DNA from: Coprobacillus sp. CAG:698
GTDB lineage: Bacteria > Bacillota_I > Bacilli_A > ML615J-28 > CAG-698
Length of the DNA: 64,000 nucleotides
NCBI GenBank assembly: GCA_000431235.1
Contig: HF988712.1
Location: 1-64,000 of the forward strand
Direction of reading: 5' to 3'
Every line of letters starts with the position of its first letter. Position 1 is the stretch's first letter. The notes beneath the pieces are model-generated. The model was not told the origin of the DNA and ran no database searches. It saw nothing but the letters and a program-made list of their open reading frames with translations. Made by a program: the position numbers and the translations under genes. Shown in pieces: positions 42,412-51,595 of the stretch.

Positions 42412-43608
42412 TTAATCTAAAGGATATTCATTTAAATCACTTGGATATTCAAATTTAAAATCTAATCCTAAGAATTTAATTACTAGAGATTGTTCTTTAC
42501 CTTCAGAAACACTTACACATTCAACTTTTACAATTACATTATTCTCCATTGTTACAAGAATTTTAATTTCATCTTTATTGAGTGTATTAAGTTTATCACC
42601 TTTATAATTTCTAATGTCTAATGAATATGTAATAACATCATCACTCTTACCTTCATATTTTAAAGCATCATAGAATGCTGCTTCTAAATAAAATGCTGAT
42701 GCATCTCCTAAAACTTTACTAATTGATGAAGAATCATATATTTCTTGAATTTCAGATTCATCACCTTCGTATTGAACTTTTACACCATTAGCATTCATAT
42801 AAATTATACCATCTTTAACATATATTGATGATACATTATCACCGCTTAATTCCCTATAAAATTTTACAAGGTTACCATTTTCTAATTCAAATCCATATTT
42901 ATGTCCTAAGAATTCTTCGCCATTTCTTGTTTCAATTTCAATTGATCCTTTTGTACTTTGTAAATAACTATTAATCAACGCTTCTAAATCTTTACTTAAT
43001 TTACTTGCATCATAAACATCTTCAAGAATTTCAATTTCAACTGATTTTGTAATTTCAGGATTAGCAACTGATTTACAAGTAATTGTTACTTTACCAGTTT
43101 TTAAGGCAGTAACAACGCCATTATTAACAGAAGCAATTTGTGAATCACTTGTTTCCCAAGTTACCTCTTTATTTGTAGCATTATCAGGTTTAACAGTGGC
43201 TTTAATCTCTAATTGTTCAGAAACTTTCATTTGGTTTTTGCATTCAAGTTCAATAGAATTTGGCATAACAACACTAGTTTTTATAGTAAATGTTACTTCT
43301 TTAGTAACACTTGTATTTGCATTTGCTGTTACTGTGATAGTAACACTTCCTTCTTTCAAGAATTTAACTAATCCACTTTCGCTAACAGTGGCTATTTCTT
43401 CATTATTTGATTTAAAAGAAACCCTTTTATCTTCTGCCTCTTCTGGAAGAACAGTGTAAGAAATTGTTACTTCTTCTCCCATAAGAAATTCCATTTTTTC
43501 GTTATTAATTTTAATTTCTGTAGGTAATGTCTTTCTACAGCCAACATAGATAACTGCTATAAAGGCTAAGAAACTAAATAAAAATAATTTTTTGATTTTG
43601 ATAGTCAT
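42412..43608 (-). CDS. Lipoprotein with two Big_2 (bacterial Ig-like) domains
   Basis: About 398 aa. The ATG at 43608 is chosen for its GGAGGG upstream. The lipoprotein signal ends at the Cys in AVIYVGC. Two Big_2 repeats follow (~25-105 and ~110-190; VSFKSNNEEIATVSESGLV and VTWETSDSQIASVNNGVV). The C-terminal ~200 residues (YVKDGIIYMNANGVKV...) recall LolA/LppX-like lipoprotein folds, but this is weak. Membrane-anchored outside the cell. Function unknown. Confidence 0.82.
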   Translation of the reverse strand: MTIKIKKLFLFSFLAFIAVIYVGCRKTLPTEIKINNEKMEFLMGEEVTISYTVLPEEAEDKRVSFKSNNEEIATVSESGLVKFLKEGSVTITVTANANTSVTKEVTFTIKTSVVMPNSIELECKNQMKVSEQLEIKATVKPDNATNKEVTWETSDSQIASVNNGVVTALKTGKVTITCKSVANPEITKSVEIEILEDVYDASKLSKDLEALINSYLQSTKGSIEIETRNGEEFLGHKYGFELENGNLVKFYRELSGDNVSSIYVKDGIIYMNANGVKVQYEGDESEIQEIYDSSSISKVLGDASAFYLEAAFYDALKYEGKSDDVITYSLDIRNYKGDKLNTLNKDEIKILVTMENNVIVKVECVSVSEGKEQSLVIKFLGLDFKFEYPSDLNEYPLD

Positions 43609-43664
43609 TGTGCATACCCTCCACATATATTTTATCATTTTTTATTTATTCTTTCAATATAATT

Positions 43665-44528
43665 TTAAAGAATAAATTGTGGTTTATTAATTATTTCAAT
43701 AAATTTTCCAGTATAAGGATTTATAAAGGATAAATAATAGCAATGTAACATTAAGCGCTTGTATGCATGTCCATATAATTTATCTCCAATAAGAGGATAA
43801 TTTAGGTATGAAAAATGCACCCTAATTTGATGAGTTCTTCCTGTCAAAAGTTCCACATCAACAAGTGAATAATTTTCTATTGTAATAGTATCTAATTGTA
43901 TAAGATTATTATATTCAGCAATAACTTTGTATTTAGTAAGAGCTTCTTTTCCCTGCGAATTTACTTCACGTAATATTCCATTTTCTTCTTTTCTGCCAAT
44001 AGGAAGATTAATTAATCCTTCTTTTTGATCAAGAATTCCTTCAACAAGGCAATAATATTTTCTTTTTATGACTTTTTCTTTTGTTAATAAATAATGAGTA
44101 TATCCATCTTTAGCAATGGTCATAAGACCAGATGTTTGATAATCTAATCTATTAACAACATGAATATTTGAATTAATATTATTGTCTTTGAAATATTTTT
44201 TTACGTAACTTATTACATTATTTTCATAGTGTAATTTTGATGGTTGAGAAGCTAAATCATAAGGTTTATTTATAACTAGAATATGTTCATCTTCATAAAC
44301 TATATCTAATTTATATTCGGTTGCCTTTATATCATCATTTTCTTGTTCATCATATACTAAAGTTATTAAATCATTTTTTTTTACAGGAAAATAATTTTTA
44401 CTTTCAACGCCATTAATATACATTTTTCCATAAAGTTTTATCTTTCGACATAACTTTTTTGAAAGTCCATATTCCAAAAGATAATCTTTTAAAACACTAT
44501 TATGTTTAACTAAAATATCAATTTTCAT
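43665..44528 (-). CDS. RluD-family rRNA pseudouridine synthase
   Basis: 287 aa. Isomerises uridine in RNA. An S4-like N-terminus (~13-55, GLSKKLCRKIKLYGKMYING) is followed by the catalytic domain with the RluA/RluD signature HVVNRLDYQTSGLMTIAK (catalytic Asp in RLD) and the C-terminal ELLTGRTHQIRVHFSYL...LIGDKLYG. Which site it modifies (RluD- or RluA-like, e.g. B. subtilis YlyB/YjbO type) cannot be told. Confidence 0.93.
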   Translation of the reverse strand: MKIDILVKHNSVLKDYLLEYGLSKKLCRKIKLYGKMYINGVESKNYFPVKKNDLITLVYDEQENDDIKATEYKLDIVYEDEHILVINKPYDLASQPSKLHYENNVISYVKKYFKDNNINSNIHVVNRLDYQTSGLMTIAKDGYTHYLLTKEKVIKRKYYCLVEGILDQKEGLINLPIGRKEENGILREVNSQGKEALTKYKVIAEYNNLIQLDTITIENYSLVDVELLTGRTHQIRVHFSYLNYPLIGDKLYGHAYKRLMLHCYYLSFINPYTGKFIEIINKPQFIL

Positions 44529-44540
44529 AATTATTATAAA

Positions 44541-44562
44541 AAGGGCATTATTAGTGCCCTTA
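44541..44562 (-). terminator. Terminator after the EF-G-like gene
   Basis: Minus strand AAGGGCA-CTAATAA-TGCCCTT followed by TTTAT, between the EF-G-like gene and the pseudouridine synthase. Confidence 0.8.
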
Positions 44563-44567
44563 TTTAT

Positions 44568-46622
44568 CTATTTTGTATTATATTTTTTAGCTTCTTCAAC
44601 AATCTTAGCAATTAAGTATTCTGGAACTTCTTCATAACGTAAGAATTTACGACTGAAACGACCACTTGCTTGAGTCATAGCTTTTAAGTCGATAGCATAT
44701 TTAGAAATTTCAGCTTCAGGGACTTCAGCAGTAATCTCTTGTACGCCTTCTCTTTGATCCATACCTAATACACGTCCACGACGTTTGTTCATATCACCTA
44801 AAATTGTTCCAACGAATTCATCTTTAACAACTACTTTAACTTCATAAATTGGTTCAAGAATTGTTGGTTTAATTTTTGGACAAGCATTTTGGAATGCTAA
44901 TCTTGCAGCTAATTTGAATGATAATTCATTTGAATCTACATCATGATATGATCCATAGTAAAGAGTTGCTTTTACACCAATAACTGGATATCCAGCAAGA
45001 GGACCCTTTTCTAATGTTTCAATTAATCCTTTTTCTACAGCAGGGAAATAGTTTTTAGGAACAGCTCCACCAACAACTTCTTCAGCAAAGATAAATTTTT
45101 CATCACATGGTTCAAATCTAATCCATACGTCACCATATTGTCCAGCTCCACCAGATTGCTTCTTATGTTTACCTTGAGCTTCGCCTTTAGCTTTGATTGT
45201 TTCACGATAAACGATACGAGGTTCAGTAGTATCAACTTCAACTTTGAACATATTCTTCATCTTTTCTAAGATATATCCTAAGTGAGTCATTCCTTGACCA
45301 CCGATTAATTGTTGAGCAGTTTCAGGATTTCTAACTATTTCTAATGTATCATCTTCAAGTTTTAATTTTTGAAGTGATAATGAGATTTTATCTTCATCTT
45401 GTTTATTCCTTGGTTGGATTCCTACATAGATAACTGGAGTTGGATGTACAACTTTATCGAATGTAATAGGAGCCTTCTTATCACAGAAAGTAACACCATT
45501 AGTTATTTCAGATAATTTAGCTATACAAGCAATATCTCCTGCATTTACTACATTTAGAGGAATTTGTGTTTTTCCCATCATAGTAAATAATTGAGGGACT
45601 TTTAATACTGTATCAGTTTCAGCAATATATATATCTTGACCAACTTTTACACTTCCGCTATAAACTTTGAAGAAATTAATTGTACCAACGAATGGGTCAA
45701 TAATTGTCTTAAAGCAATATGCAGATAGGAAATCACTTTCGCTAATTTGACGAACAACTTCTTGACCTTTATATTTTCCAGTTTTTGTTTTAGCTTCAGC
45801 TGGAGATGGTAAGAAATCAATAGCCATATCTAAAAATGTTTCAACGCCAACATTCTTTAATCCTGATCCAACTAAAATAGGGAACATTTCAGCTTTATGA
45901 ACACCAATCTTTAATCCTGCTACAACTTCTTCTTTATCTAGTTCCATTGTATCAAAATATTTCATCATTAATTCTTCATCAGCTTCAGCAGCTTGTTCCA
46001 TCAATTCACCATAGATTTCATCAATCTTATCTGATAAATCACTTGGAGCTTCACCTTTAGTTCCATCAACATAAATTGCTTCTTTCTCTAAAACTTTTGC
46101 ATAACCTTTAAAGTTATTAGTTCCACCAATTTCCAATGCAAATGGAACAGCTTTTTTACTTAATTTTGTATGTATAGATTCGATTACTTCATCCATTTTA
46201 ACATTTTCTTTGTCCATTTTATTAACAAAGATAATAGTTGGAAGACTTCTCTTTACAAGTTCTTCCCATACACGTTCAGTACCAACTTCAGCACCTTTTG
46301 TAGCATCAACTAATACAACAGCAGCATCAGCAGCAGATAATACGTTTTCAATATCACCAATAAATTCTTCTGATCCTGGAGTATCTAAGAAATTAAATTT
46401 ATAGCCTTTCCATTCAACTGGTAAAAGTGATGAAATTAGAGTTGTTTGACGAGCTTGTTCTTCTACTGAATAATCACCAACAGTAGTTTTTCTCTCAACT
46501 TCACCTTTCTTTTCGATTGCCTTTCCGGCATAAAGTAGGGCTTCACCAAAACTAGTTTTGCCACATCCTAAATGTCCTAAAATTGCTATATTACGAATGT
46601 TACTTGTGTTATATTCTTTCAT
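44568..46622 (-). CDS. Elongation factor G-like translational GTPase (paralogue)
   Basis: 684 aa. G1 AILGHLGCGKTSFGEA instead of the EF-G 'GHIDAGKTT', G3 FLDTPGSEEF instead of 'DTPGHVDF', G4 VNKMDKEN. Domains II to V follow, with GGAGQYGDVWIRFEPCD in domain IV and GVQEITAEVPEAEI in V. The missing His of the G3 DTPGH motif is characteristic of the EF-G-like subgroup. The true EF-G is expected elsewhere with the str genes. Role in translation or ribosome recycling is not settled. Confidence 0.92.
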   Translation of the reverse strand: MKEYNTSNIRNIAILGHLGCGKTSFGEALLYAGKAIEKKGEVERKTTVGDYSVEEQARQTTLISSLLPVEWKGYKFNFLDTPGSEEFIGDIENVLSAADAAVVLVDATKGAEVGTERVWEELVKRSLPTIIFVNKMDKENVKMDEVIESIHTKLSKKAVPFALEIGGTNNFKGYAKVLEKEAIYVDGTKGEAPSDLSDKIDEIYGELMEQAAEADEELMMKYFDTMELDKEEVVAGLKIGVHKAEMFPILVGSGLKNVGVETFLDMAIDFLPSPAEAKTKTGKYKGQEVVRQISESDFLSAYCFKTIIDPFVGTINFFKVYSGSVKVGQDIYIAETDTVLKVPQLFTMMGKTQIPLNVVNAGDIACIAKLSEITNGVTFCDKKAPITFDKVVHPTPVIYVGIQPRNKQDEDKISLSLQKLKLEDDTLEIVRNPETAQQLIGGQGMTHLGYILEKMKNMFKVEVDTTEPRIVYRETIKAKGEAQGKHKKQSGGAGQYGDVWIRFEPCDEKFIFAEEVVGGAVPKNYFPAVEKGLIETLEKGPLAGYPVIGVKATLYYGSYHDVDSNELSFKLAARLAFQNACPKIKPTILEPIYEVKVVVKDEFVGTILGDMNKRRGRVLGMDQREGVQEITAEVPEAEISKYAIDLKAMTQASGRFSRKFLRYEEVPEYLIAKIVEEAKKYNTK

Positions 46623-46800
46623 TCCTTTTGCCTCCTCATGGAATTCTTTTTTTTCGTACTATCATATTATATCATAGAATTACTAAATTTCAAAGAAATA
46701 TTTTTATTTTTTTAAAAAGGATAAAAACACTTATAATTTATTAGATAAACGCTTTCAAACATCGTTTTTATAAGCCTTTTATTTAGAGCCTTTTTATTTA

Positions 46801-46836
46801 AAAAATCCCTTATTGATAGAACAATAAAGGATTATT
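46801..46836 (-). terminator. Terminator after the small membrane protein gene
   Basis: Minus strand ATCCTTTATTG-TTCTAT-CAATAAGGGAT followed by TTTTT, directly behind the stop at 46841. Confidence 0.85.
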
Positions 46837-46840
46837 TTAA

Positions 46841-47311
46841 TTATTTATTTTTAAAGAGTTTTTGTAATCTTAAACCTTCTAATATAATGCATCCACTTAT
46901 CAAAACAATCATTATGATTCCTCCATATGATAGCATGCAAGGTAAAACATCTTTTATAAGTTGATTATCTCCAAAAACAGTCTTTACAGAAAGATTACTA
47001 GGAATCAAGATTATAAATATTAACGATATAGCATTAAAAATCATAGCTATAATCAATGATGCTTTATCTTCCATTAAAGAAATTATACCAGAAAACAATA
47101 CTAAAATAAATGCTAATATATATGTAAAATTAAACACAATACCTGCATTAGAAACACTATTATATTTTATATTTCTAGCCAAAACAACATCTAGTCCAGA
47201 AATTGTTAAATCGTTGATTTTAATAAATCCTAAGAAAACAGTAAGAAAAGATAATAAGCTTAAAATTAATGTTATGTAGCTTAATTTAAATTTAGTCTTT
47301 ACTTTTCTCAT
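46841..47311 (-). CDS. Four-helix membrane protein of unknown function
   Basis: 156 aa with four hydrophobic segments (~10-32, 58-80, 84-106, 125-148) and a basic C-terminus RLQKLFKNK. No family recognised. Overlaps the metallo-hydrolase gene by 4 nt, so the two are co-translated and may act together. Confidence 0.7.
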   Translation of the reverse strand: MRKVKTKFKLSYITLILSLLSFLTVFLGFIKINDLTISGLDVVLARNIKYNSVSNAGIVFNFTYILAFILVLFSGIISLMEDKASLIIAMIFNAISLIFIILIPSNLSVKTVFGDNQLIKDVLPCMLSYGGIIMIVLISGCIILEGLRLQKLFKNK

Positions 47312-49635
47312 TTAATCATCGACCTTGCCTTCCAAAAACTAGTATCACGTACTTCTTTAATTGTTGTACCATAATATTCACTTGATAATTGATAGCCATT
47401 ACCATCGATTGTCAATAAAATTGTTCCGTTTCTATCAAGCATATAATCAGTTGGTTCACATTTGTAAGATCCGCTTGTAGTCATTTGGCAATTCTCAGCA
47501 TCGCCTCCTACAATAGCATACACTTGAGTGTTAGAATTATATTCATATATTCTTTCGAGAGCTTCATATGTTGGATGACCATGTTTATTTCCAAAATAAT
47601 TTCCATTACATACGATAGCTACTTCTGGTTTTACTGTTTCTAAAAATTCTTTAGTTGTACCATTACGTGTTCCATGATGAACTACTTTCAAAATGTCAAT
47701 ATCACCAACAACATTCATATATGCCTTTTCAAGTTCTGAACTATTGTTATCAGCATCACCTGTAAATAACGTTCTAACACCATAGGCGTTTAATACGCAT
47801 ACAACACTACGAGCATTGTTTTCTTTTTGTTCATAATTTTGTGTATTTATAATTTCAATATAAACTTCTTCACCAAGTGTTATCACTCTTTTACAAGATC
47901 CAACATTATTATATGAATCTAAAACCATACAAACATTACAATCTACTTCATTTTTACTAGCTTCATCAAATCTTTTATATATTTCTGATGAGGCATCACC
48001 CATAAAGCGGATAATGTTACGTACTTCATATGTATTAATTACATCATCCATACTTCCAATATGATCACTATCTGGGTGAGTTGCAATCACATATTCTAAT
48101 ACTTTATCTTGGCACACACTATCAATTACTTCTCTAATAGCGACAAAAGTATCATCATATCTATCTCCAGCATCGATTAATACTTCTATATCGTTATATT
48201 TTATTAATATTGATTCTCCACAATCATTATGACCATATTTACCAACATCTATAAATCTTATCTCTACAGGAGTTACTTCTTTGCTTCCTGATATTTTAAT
48301 ATCTTTGTCAAATTTTACTTCAAAATCAAAACCTGTGACTTCAACTGTTAGTGAAGCAATTTGTGAACTATCTAATCTTGTAACTTTACCATCACTAGTT
48401 AAGTTTTCATTAGAAGATATGTATTTTACAACACCACCATATCTAGAAGTAAATGGTAAAACAACATTATCTTTTATAGTCTCTGGTATAGCTATACTAG
48501 ATATAATATCATCTTTAGTTATGTTTCTTTTTATAACTATATCATCAACATAGACATAAACATTTTTATATTCAGAAGTTATTTCAACTTTCACATAATA
48601 ATCTTTACTATCAACTGTATAATTAAACTCATGTTTTTCTTTATCTATGAGAATCTCTTGTTTTGCTTCGACCCAATTTATTTTATCTGTAGATAAATAC
48701 AATTTCACATATGTGTTTTTTGTTAAGGCTAAATCATTAGGAACAAATTGATAAGCAAATTTAATAGTTTTCATATTCTTTATAATTGTATTTGTTTCAA
48801 AATAAGCTTCATTTTCATTAGTTTTAAATTTTACCATTTCATTTTCTGATAGCGATGAATTGAAAGTAATATTATCATATGTTGTTTTACCATATGTATC
48901 ATCTTCATAATCAGAAAAATCATAATTTATTTCGGTAAATGTAACTTTATCAACTGATTCCATCGAAAATTCTTTTTCAAGTACTGCCGAATTAAGAGTC
49001 GCTTTTACTTTTAAAACGACACTGCCTAATGATTTCTTTTCACCAGTTTCTGTTATAACACTTGTGTCACTGCTTTCCCACTTAAGAGTCATTTCTGGAT
49101 AAAAAGATATTTCTGTAGGCAATTCAAAACTTGCTAAGACTTTTTCAGGAAGTAAAAGACTTTCAAGAACTTCTTCAACTTTATCTAAATCAGTTTTAGG
49201 CATACTTAAAACCAAAACATCTTTTTCGATGTTTTTCTCTTTTACATTAAGACTATTGAATATAAATTTATCAATTGTTGATAAATCTTCTTTTAGTTTG
49301 CAATTTAAAACTATGCGAACACTTTTATTACCTTCCTTATATGTAGGTCTAAAGCACTTACCTGAATTATTTAATAATTCTTCATTGTTGCTTTGCCAAA
49401 GTAATGAAAAGTATTTTGTTTCCATTTCAAAATAATTTAAATCTTTATCGGTTTCTTTAGGAATGGATTCATTAAACTTTTCCTCAATTTTATTAAACTC
49501 TTGCAGAGCTTCTTTACCTTTTTTATAACTAGGATAACCTAGAAAAACTCCAACACCAATAATTACTACTAACAATGCGATAACAACTATTACTTTCCAA
49601 GATGAATTTTTTTTCTTTTTTCTTTTTTTTGCCAT
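47308..49635 (-). CDS. Extracytoplasmic ComEC-type metallo-beta-lactamase protein with Ig-like modules
   Basis: 775 aa. A basic start and one transmembrane helix (~13-33) place the rest outside. Ig-like parts include LPTEISFYPEMTLKWESSDTS-type text near 180 and ISSNENLTSDGKV near 410. From ~465 a metallo-beta-lactamase fold follows: EVLIDAGDRYDD, YVIATHPDSDHIGSM (metal motif HxDSDH), VRTLFTGDADN, VVHHGTRNGT and HGHPTYEAL. This is the ComEC C-terminal/Rec2 type, related to nucleases. No ComEC channel domain is present. Substrate unknown; a nuclease or phosphodiesterase is most likely. Confidence 0.85.
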   Translation of the reverse strand: MAKKRKKKKNSSWKVIVVIALLVVIIGVGVFLGYPSYKKGKEALQEFNKIEEKFNESIPKETDKDLNYFEMETKYFSLLWQSNNEELLNNSGKCFRPTYKEGNKSVRIVLNCKLKEDLSTIDKFIFNSLNVKEKNIEKDVLVLSMPKTDLDKVEEVLESLLLPEKVLASFELPTEISFYPEMTLKWESSDTSVITETGEKKSLGSVVLKVKATLNSAVLEKEFSMESVDKVTFTEINYDFSDYEDDTYGKTTYDNITFNSSLSENEMVKFKTNENEAYFETNTIIKNMKTIKFAYQFVPNDLALTKNTYVKLYLSTDKINWVEAKQEILIDKEKHEFNYTVDSKDYYVKVEITSEYKNVYVYVDDIVIKRNITKDDIISSIAIPETIKDNVVLPFTSRYGGVVKYISSNENLTSDGKVTRLDSSQIASLTVEVTGFDFEVKFDKDIKISGSKEVTPVEIRFIDVGKYGHNDCGESILIKYNDIEVLIDAGDRYDDTFVAIREVIDSVCQDKVLEYVIATHPDSDHIGSMDDVINTYEVRNIIRFMGDASSEIYKRFDEASKNEVDCNVCMVLDSYNNVGSCKRVITLGEEVYIEIINTQNYEQKENNARSVVCVLNAYGVRTLFTGDADNNSSELEKAYMNVVGDIDILKVVHHGTRNGTTKEFLETVKPEVAIVCNGNYFGNKHGHPTYEALERIYEYNSNTQVYAIVGGDAENCQMTTSGSYKCEPTDYMLDRNGTILLTIDGNGYQLSSEYYGTTIKEVRDTSFWKARSMIK

Positions 49636-49650
49636 ATTTTCTTCCTTTAT

Positions 49651-50334
49651 TTATATGTGTAATCTTTTTCGTAATTCTTCAATTATTTCTTTTCCGGCAA
49701 AAATAATAAATCCCATCAAGATTGCAACTGATAATGCACAAGAAGAAAGTGGAGCCCAAAGGTGATCTCCCTTTATCAAATTAAATAATTGCAGTATAAA
49801 AGGAACAATACCTAATAACATTATTAGAAATGTTGGCATTAAACTTTCACCAAAATTCTTGCGATTGCAAATTATTACTATTATACCTGTTATATTAGTA
49901 GCCATACATACACTAGGAATAACTATAGACAGCGCCCATCCTTTGTTTCCTGACAAAGCATCTACTCCTAGCACTAATAAGGATATAAACAATTCTTGAA
50001 TAACTAACTTTTTTGTCATATTTATTCGCGCATATAACGTATTTCTTATTAAAATAAATACATAAACAACACCAATTACAACATAAAGGCTCCACCATTT
50101 TCCGACTTCTTTATGTGTTAAGAAATTAACAAGTAAGCTTATAGAAATTGCTAATAAAAAGATAAAAATTAATATTCGATAAAAAATATTATATTTTTTC
50201 TTAACCGCAATTCTTTTTGGATAATTATCAAAAGTTTTTTCTTCTTTGCTTTCTTCAACTAAAGAATTGAAACATAGAGGACAAATTTTTCTATCAGTAT
50301 CTACATGTACTTTGCAATGTTCACACCACTTCAT
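49651..50334 (-). CDS. DUF6320-like zinc-ribbon membrane protein
   Basis: About 227 aa from the ATG at 50334 (GGAGG upstream). An N-terminal zinc ribbon CEHCKVHVDTDRKICPLC is followed by about six transmembrane helices. Proteins of this build lie beside condensation/alcohol acetyltransferase-like genes in many Firmicutes. That is the case here: the acyltransferase-like gene ends 1 nt upstream. Probable partner protein. Function unknown. Confidence 0.75.
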   Translation of the reverse strand: MKWCEHCKVHVDTDRKICPLCFNSLVEESKEEKTFDNYPKRIAVKKKYNIFYRILIFIFLLAISISLLVNFLTHKEVGKWWSLYVVIGVVYVFILIRNTLYARINMTKKLVIQELFISLLVLGVDALSGNKGWALSIVIPSVCMATNITGIIVIICNRKNFGESLMPTFLIMLLGIVPFILQLFNLIKGDHLWAPLSSCALSVAILMGFIIFAGKEIIEELRKRLHI

Positions 50335-50335
50335 A

Positions 50336-51595
50336 TTATTCCTCCAAATCATTATTCTCGATTGTTACATCAAGTCCTAAACTAGTTAACTTTCTAAAGA
50401 ATTCTCTTTGAAAATCTCTTTCAATTATTGAACTAGAGAAAGTAATATATACTAAATCTTTATAATATATCATACCTAAATTTATAGGGGCTGCTTTAGA
50501 TGCACCATTGATAAATGTTATCTTAGTTATATATTTTTGCATATCAAATGGAATATCAATATCACCAAGATTAGAAAAGCAAAAACTATTAGCTTTAGTA
50601 CTTAATCTATGATAGCCTATCTTAAAAGCTATTTTTTTAAGAAATAGAGGAACAATTCTTAAAGCAAAGATTTTTTCCATTTTTACATTTCCAGCAACTC
50701 GTGGAAGTAAATTTTCATTTTTCAACTTATCTTCAAGCTCTTCTTTACACATTCTTATATAATCATCTAATTCATATTCTTTTTTGAGATCAATTGACGT
50801 TCTAACAACCATTGAAAAATTACGTAAAGATTTCGAAGGACATTTTTTCCTTAAATCTACGGGAACAAATACTTGAAATGGTTTTTTAATTCCCTTAATC
50901 ATATGTGTATTTCGAGAAGCTATATAATTAATTACTCCAGTGATTAGTTCAGTATAACTACAGTTATATTTGTTACATAGATTTTTTAGTTCTGCCCTTT
51001 TTACAATTCCCGTAATAACACCAATGTAATTATCAGAATATGTGGTACCAACTATATGACATCCACTTTTTTCGCTTCTATCAGTTTTTGTATTATGATC
51101 ATATAATTTTTGAAAACTATCTTCAGATTCTTGATATGAATTTTCTAAATCTAAAAGTATTTTGCCTTCATGATTTATAGTATAGCCTTTTAGAACTAAA
51201 TAATCATAACATACTGCTTTCAAAAACTGCGTTGCTCCAAACCCATCAGTTATCGCGTGAAACATTTCAATTCCTATTTTATTTTCAAAATAAGTTATTC
51301 TAAATAAATATCCTCGCGATTCATAAGTATCAAAAGGTTTCAAGAGATAACTATTTTCCTCACATACAAGTGGATTCAATTTGTTCTCTTCAAAATAATT
51401 CCAAAAAAGACCATATTTTAATTTTAATTTAAATGTTTTAAATCTTTTTATAGTATCATTTAAAGCTTCTTGGAGAATAATTGGATCAACTGACTCTGTA
51501 AGTGAGAAGGTGATTCGATAAAGATTTGTACGATATTTTGTAGAGACACTAGGAAATATCTTCGCAGCATTATCTAATTTTAACCATTTTTTCAT
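50336..51595 (-). CDS. Condensation/alcohol acetyltransferase-like protein
   Basis: 419 aa of the CoA-dependent acyltransferase fold (condensation, WS/DGAT, PapA type). The active motif HxxxDG is in MFHAITDGFGATQFLKAV (~115). A C-terminal SFCFSNLGDIDIPFDM resembles the family 'N.G.v..P' strand. It could transfer acyl groups to a lipid or alcohol. Co-transcribed with the DUF6320-like gene, with a 4-nt overlap to the U32 peptidase gene. Confidence 0.8.
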   Translation of the reverse strand: MKKWLKLDNAAKIFPSVSTKYRTNLYRITFSLTESVDPIILQEALNDTIKRFKTFKLKLKYGLFWNYFEENKLNPLVCEENSYLLKPFDTYESRGYLFRITYFENKIGIEMFHAITDGFGATQFLKAVCYDYLVLKGYTINHEGKILLDLENSYQESEDSFQKLYDHNTKTDRSEKSGCHIVGTTYSDNYIGVITGIVKRAELKNLCNKYNCSYTELITGVINYIASRNTHMIKGIKKPFQVFVPVDLRKKCPSKSLRNFSMVVRTSIDLKKEYELDDYIRMCKEELEDKLKNENLLPRVAGNVKMEKIFALRIVPLFLKKIAFKIGYHRLSTKANSFCFSNLGDIDIPFDMQKYITKITFINGASKAAPINLGMIYYKDLVYITFSSSIIERDFQREFFRKLTSLGLDVTIENNDLEE

